Assembly: GCA_023229575.1 (NCBI GenBank)
Contig: JALNYZ010000012.1
Coordinates: forward strand, 1-64,000
Origin: Prolixibacteraceae bacterium
GTDB taxonomy: Bacteria > Bacteroidota > Bacteroidia > Bacteroidales > Prolixibacteraceae
Reading direction: 5' to 3'
DNA: 64,000 bases
Below, one piece after another: positions 61,467 through 64,000 of this stretch (within the stretch, counting starts at the first letter, position 1; the number at the start of each line of letters is the position of its first letter). The notes beneath the pieces are model-generated. The model was not told the DNA's origin, made no database searches, and saw only the letters and a program-made list of their open reading frames with translations. A program made the translations under genes and the position numbers.

Positions 61467-62933
61467 ATGAAAAAAATACAAAATCTGTTTACTGCACTTT
61501 GTTTCTGCATGCTTGTTTTATCAAATTACGCATGGTCTCAAAATAAACAGGCGGCACTCGATATTCCAATGAACAATGAGACGAATCTTATCATTGACGG
61601 GCCTCATCGTTTTGTCAAAATTGCAGGTATCACCGGCCTGCATGTCAGCAGTCTGAAAACAAAAGCATTTGTTGAAACTACTGCGTTACAGTCCGGCAGG
61701 GGAACTATCTCGGTTTGGATGTCCCCGTTGGAAAATATTGATAAAGCGCCTGCTTACGGTTTGAATGCGATATTTCCACTGTTGTCTGATTATTATCCTC
61801 CAAGCAAGGTTGACAGTTGCCGTTTTTCAGTTTATTACTGGGGATCAGGTTATCCGAGGGTGATTGCCCGTTTCACCGATGGAGGTTTCTGGCAGCAAAT
61901 GGATTATGGGCTTGCTTCGTTTGTATATGCGGAATCGCTTCCCCTCCAAAAAGGAGAGTGGTATCATGTGGCCGTTACCTGGGACAAACCCAAAGAAACG
62001 ATAGCGATGTACATCAATGGGGAACTTGTAGGCCATAATTATTCGGCAAAGAGTTTTAAGCTGGCAAAGAATAAGATCCACATAGGCAATCCGCTCATGG
62101 TCCTTAGTGGGCTGAAGGTTCAAACGGAATCCCTCAGCAAGGATGAGGTAAGAAAAGAGTACCTTTACGGGAGACCGCAAACAAATCAATTCTCTGATCA
62201 AACCATTCGGCAGATAGTCAATCCGCAGGATAAACCTGCTATTACGTCCCGGTTGGATGGTTCCTGGAAAAAAGTGTATGAATGCAATTTCACAAAAAAA
62301 TCCGATCTGGATTCCTGGACTTTCCAGACTGGCGAGAAGTTCAGGGACAAATTCAAATTGGATATTACCGAGAACGGCCTTTACTGGGAAACGCCTGAAA
62401 TGATAGATACGGAATCAAGGGGCTATTTATGGTGTCCGGCAAAAGTTGAGGGGGACCAGTGGATTGAATTTGAATTTCAGTTGGTCTCTCCCAAAGGGTT
62501 GGCCTTGCTGATGATGTGTGCCAGTGGTATGCAGGGGGAGGATATTATTGAGGACCAGGGATTACGCAAAACCGGTTCGATGGGCGATATGAACGCGAAT
62601 TACCGGAACTACCATTGGGAGTATGTCCGGCGTGTCGAGGCCATGCGTACGGATGTTGAAACGCAATACGTTTGTAAGAATCCCTGGGGGAAGGGATTGT
62701 ATGTTGGCTGTGTTCCCCGGCTTGAACGTAATCGATGGATTAAAATCAGGTACATTAAAGTAGGGAACAAGATTTGCGGATCGTTCGATGGCAAAACTGT
62801 TTTTGAGGTCGAAGACAGTGCCTACAATAACAACGGGCCATTATTAAATTCTGGTAGGGTGGTGCTCCGTCAAATGTACAATACCGCCATGCGGTACAGA
62901 AATTTCGTGATTTATTCAAAGAAAAGCAACTAA
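61467..62933 (+). CDS. exported LamG-like / DUF1961 two-domain protein
   Basis: 488 aa. Signal peptide LCFCMLVLSNYAWSQ (end near residue 25). Residues about 40-245 are a concanavalin-like LamG module (GRGTISVWMSPLEN, GEWYHVAVTWDKPKETIAMYINGELVG). Residues about 270-485 match DUF1961, the YesU-like beta-sandwich seen with pectin and rhamnogalacturonan genes (ESRGYLWCPAKVEGDQWIEFEF, GLALLMMCASGMQGEDI). Probably binds or cuts glycan. The enzymatic role of DUF1961 is not settled. Confidence 0.75.
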   Translation: MKKIQNLFTALCFCMLVLSNYAWSQNKQAALDIPMNNETNLIIDGPHRFVKIAGITGLHVSSLKTKAFVETTALQSGRGTISVWMSPLENIDKAPAYGLNAIFPLLSDYYPPSKVDSCRFSVYYWGSGYPRVIARFTDGGFWQQMDYGLASFVYAESLPLQKGEWYHVAVTWDKPKETIAMYINGELVGHNYSAKSFKLAKNKIHIGNPLMVLSGLKVQTESLSKDEVRKEYLYGRPQTNQFSDQTIRQIVNPQDKPAITSRLDGSWKKVYECNFTKKSDLDSWTFQTGEKFRDKFKLDITENGLYWETPEMIDTESRGYLWCPAKVEGDQWIEFEFQLVSPKGLALLMMCASGMQGEDIIEDQGLRKTGSMGDMNANYRNYHWEYVRRVEAMRTDVETQYVCKNPWGKGLYVGCVPRLERNRWIKIRYIKVGNKICGSFDGKTVFEVEDSAYNNNGPLLNSGRVVLRQMYNTAMRYRNFVIYSKKSN

Positions 62934-62944
62934 AGCGATGTATT

Positions 62945-63991
62945 ATGGAGAACGACAAATTTACACGCCGGAAATTCGTCAAAGGTACAGTGGGTGCCGG
63001 ATTGCTTGTTGCAGGATCAGGTCTGTTGCCATCATGCAATATCTTCAGGATATCTTCAAAATCGGGATCTGTCTATGATGCCAAAGGTTTACCGACCGTA
63101 ATTTTTGGTAAAACAGGGGTTCGTGTTCCAAGACTGGTATTGGGTTTGGGTTCTCGTTTTTGTCATTTGGAAAGTGATGAAGAGGCATATAAGTTGTTGC
63201 ACCAGGCCTTGGACAGCGGACTTTATTATTGGGACACTGCCCGTGCGTATGACAATTCCATGGCCACGCCTCCTGGTAAGACCAAGAGTCCCAGACTTGT
63301 CGTTAGTGAAGTACGTATTGGCCCGGTTGTCAATGCCCGCAGAAAAGAGATATTCCTTTCTACCAAGGTCACGAGCCGCGACCCTAACCAGGCCATGCGC
63401 GATATTGAAGACAGCCTGAAACGGTTGCAGACCGATCATTTGGACCAATTGATGATCCACGATGTGAAGTCGATGGCAGATGTGGACAAACTCAGCGAAA
63501 AAGGGAACCTGGTTGATATTCTTCACCGGTTGAAGGAGCAGGGGCTAACGCGCCTTATCGGTTTTTCCGGACATGCCAACGCCCAGGCAATGACTGCCAT
63601 GGTCAGCAGGGGCGATTTCGACAGTATGCTTATTGCGGCCAATCATTGGAACCCAAAAGATCCCCAACCACGGCTGGAAATGGCTATCCCCGCTGCTAAA
63701 GCAAAAAATATGGGTGTCGTTTTAATGAAGGTGGTCCGACCCCGTGAAACAATCGTTGGTCTTGACCCGAACGAGTTGGTAAAATATGCCCTTTCGTTGA
63801 AAGGTCCTGATGTTGTAGTGGTTGGTATAGACAGTATGGCCGTTTTGGAATCTAATCTCCATATGTTACAAAATTTCAAACCCATGGATCCGGACAGAAT
63901 GAAAGAATTGGCAGAACAACTTACACCTTTTTACAATCACGAGAACCTGCCCTGGATGGCACCTGGGTATTGCGACGGAAATTGGGCCTGA
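62945..63991 (+). CDS. Tat-exported aldo/keto reductase
   Basis: 348 aa. N-terminus FTRRKFVKGTVGAGLLVAGS is a twin-arginine signal, with a Cys at residue 24 (LLPSC) that could make it a lipoprotein. YYWDTARAYDNS (Asp and Tyr), FLSTKV (Lys) and LMIHDV (His) form the AKR tetrad. Export through Tat suits a protein that folds with its cofactor in the cytoplasm. It may reduce or oxidise a sugar carbonyl generated by the GH109-like protein. The locus may continue beyond the window. Confidence 0.85.
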   Translation: MENDKFTRRKFVKGTVGAGLLVAGSGLLPSCNIFRISSKSGSVYDAKGLPTVIFGKTGVRVPRLVLGLGSRFCHLESDEEAYKLLHQALDSGLYYWDTARAYDNSMATPPGKTKSPRLVVSEVRIGPVVNARRKEIFLSTKVTSRDPNQAMRDIEDSLKRLQTDHLDQLMIHDVKSMADVDKLSEKGNLVDILHRLKEQGLTRLIGFSGHANAQAMTAMVSRGDFDSMLIAANHWNPKDPQPRLEMAIPAAKAKNMGVVLMKVVRPRETIVGLDPNELVKYALSLKGPDVVVVGIDSMAVLESNLHMLQNFKPMDPDRMKELAEQLTPFYNHENLPWMAPGYCDGNWA

Positions 63992-64000
63992 GAATACAAT

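Overview
The window reads as chromosome of a member of the Bacteroidota, most likely an environmental Bacteroidales/Marinilabiliales-type carbohydrate degrader. The grounds are SusC/SusD pairs with an ECF sigma factor and a FecR anti-sigma factor, promoters of the TTTG-N19-TAnnTTTG type, few Shine-Dalgarno sequences, and the block pdxJ - CBS - nadK - DUF6089 - uppS - bamA - ompH - ompH - murI that is conserved in this phylum. No species can be named from the sequence alone.

Region 1 (1-13,620) holds two identical tRNA-Gly genes and a tRNA-Leu with a 13 kb integrated element inserted in its 3' end. An 18-bp piece of the tRNA-Leu 3' end (574-591) recurs perfectly at 13549-13566, next to a tyrosine recombinase. 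An orphan terminator hairpin follows the second copy. Nearly all element genes lie on the minus strand: an excisionase-like HTH protein, an SF3-like/phage-type ATPase, a CHC2/Toprim primase-like protein and a degenerate paralogue, two Zot/FtsK-HerA-like P-loop ATPases, several small membrane proteins (one possibly made by -1 frameshifting), an RHH/coiled-coil protein and a Fic protein. A divergent XRE repressor, a RelE-type toxin-antitoxin pair and a decapitated second Fic gene sit at the right end. Two repeat fields (2953-3185 and 8169-8385) look like origin or operator arrays. No capsid, relaxase or rolling-circle gene is recognisable, so the element's lifestyle is open: tailless or satellite phage, or an FtsK/HerA-dependent mobile plasmid-like element.

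Region 2 (13,622-24,400) is a minus-strand molybdenum cofactor operon (MOSC-MogA fusion, moaC, a compact moaA, moeA, a MobB-like P-loop protein, a TSUP permease). After it come a thioredoxin-like remnant, a DsbD-type thiol transporter, a broken MntA/HepT pair, an SDR, a double-VOC protein and an alpha/beta hydrolase.

Region 3 (24,500-40,270) is core metabolism and envelope: pdxJ, a CBS protein, nadK, a DUF6089 outer-membrane protein, uppS, bamA with a Gly/Tyr-rich loop, two OmpH/Skp chaperones and murI. A minus-strand sugar salvage set follows (anomeric-type kinase, nucleotidylyltransferase, FucP-like MFS), then a gamma-carbonic anhydrase and korAB (2-oxoacid:ferredoxin oxidoreductase).

Region 4 (40,785-63,991) is a plus-strand polysaccharide utilisation locus that may run past the right edge: ECF sigma, FecR, SusC with STN domain, SusD, two tandem GH29 alpha-fucosidases, a GH31, a YwqK/hydrolase/Ig fusion, a Tat-exported nitrilase-family protein, a GH88 fused to two VOC domains, a Tat-exported GH109-like Gfo/Idh/MocA protein, a URO-D/MtaA-like protein, a LamG-DUF1961 protein and a Tat-exported aldo/keto reductase. 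Together these suggest a fucosylated, uronate-containing glycan whose breakdown includes redox steps and perhaps methyl-transfer steps besides ordinary hydrolysis.

The strongest candidates for undescribed biology are the 13 kb element and the GH88-VOC/URO-D part of the polysaccharide locus.
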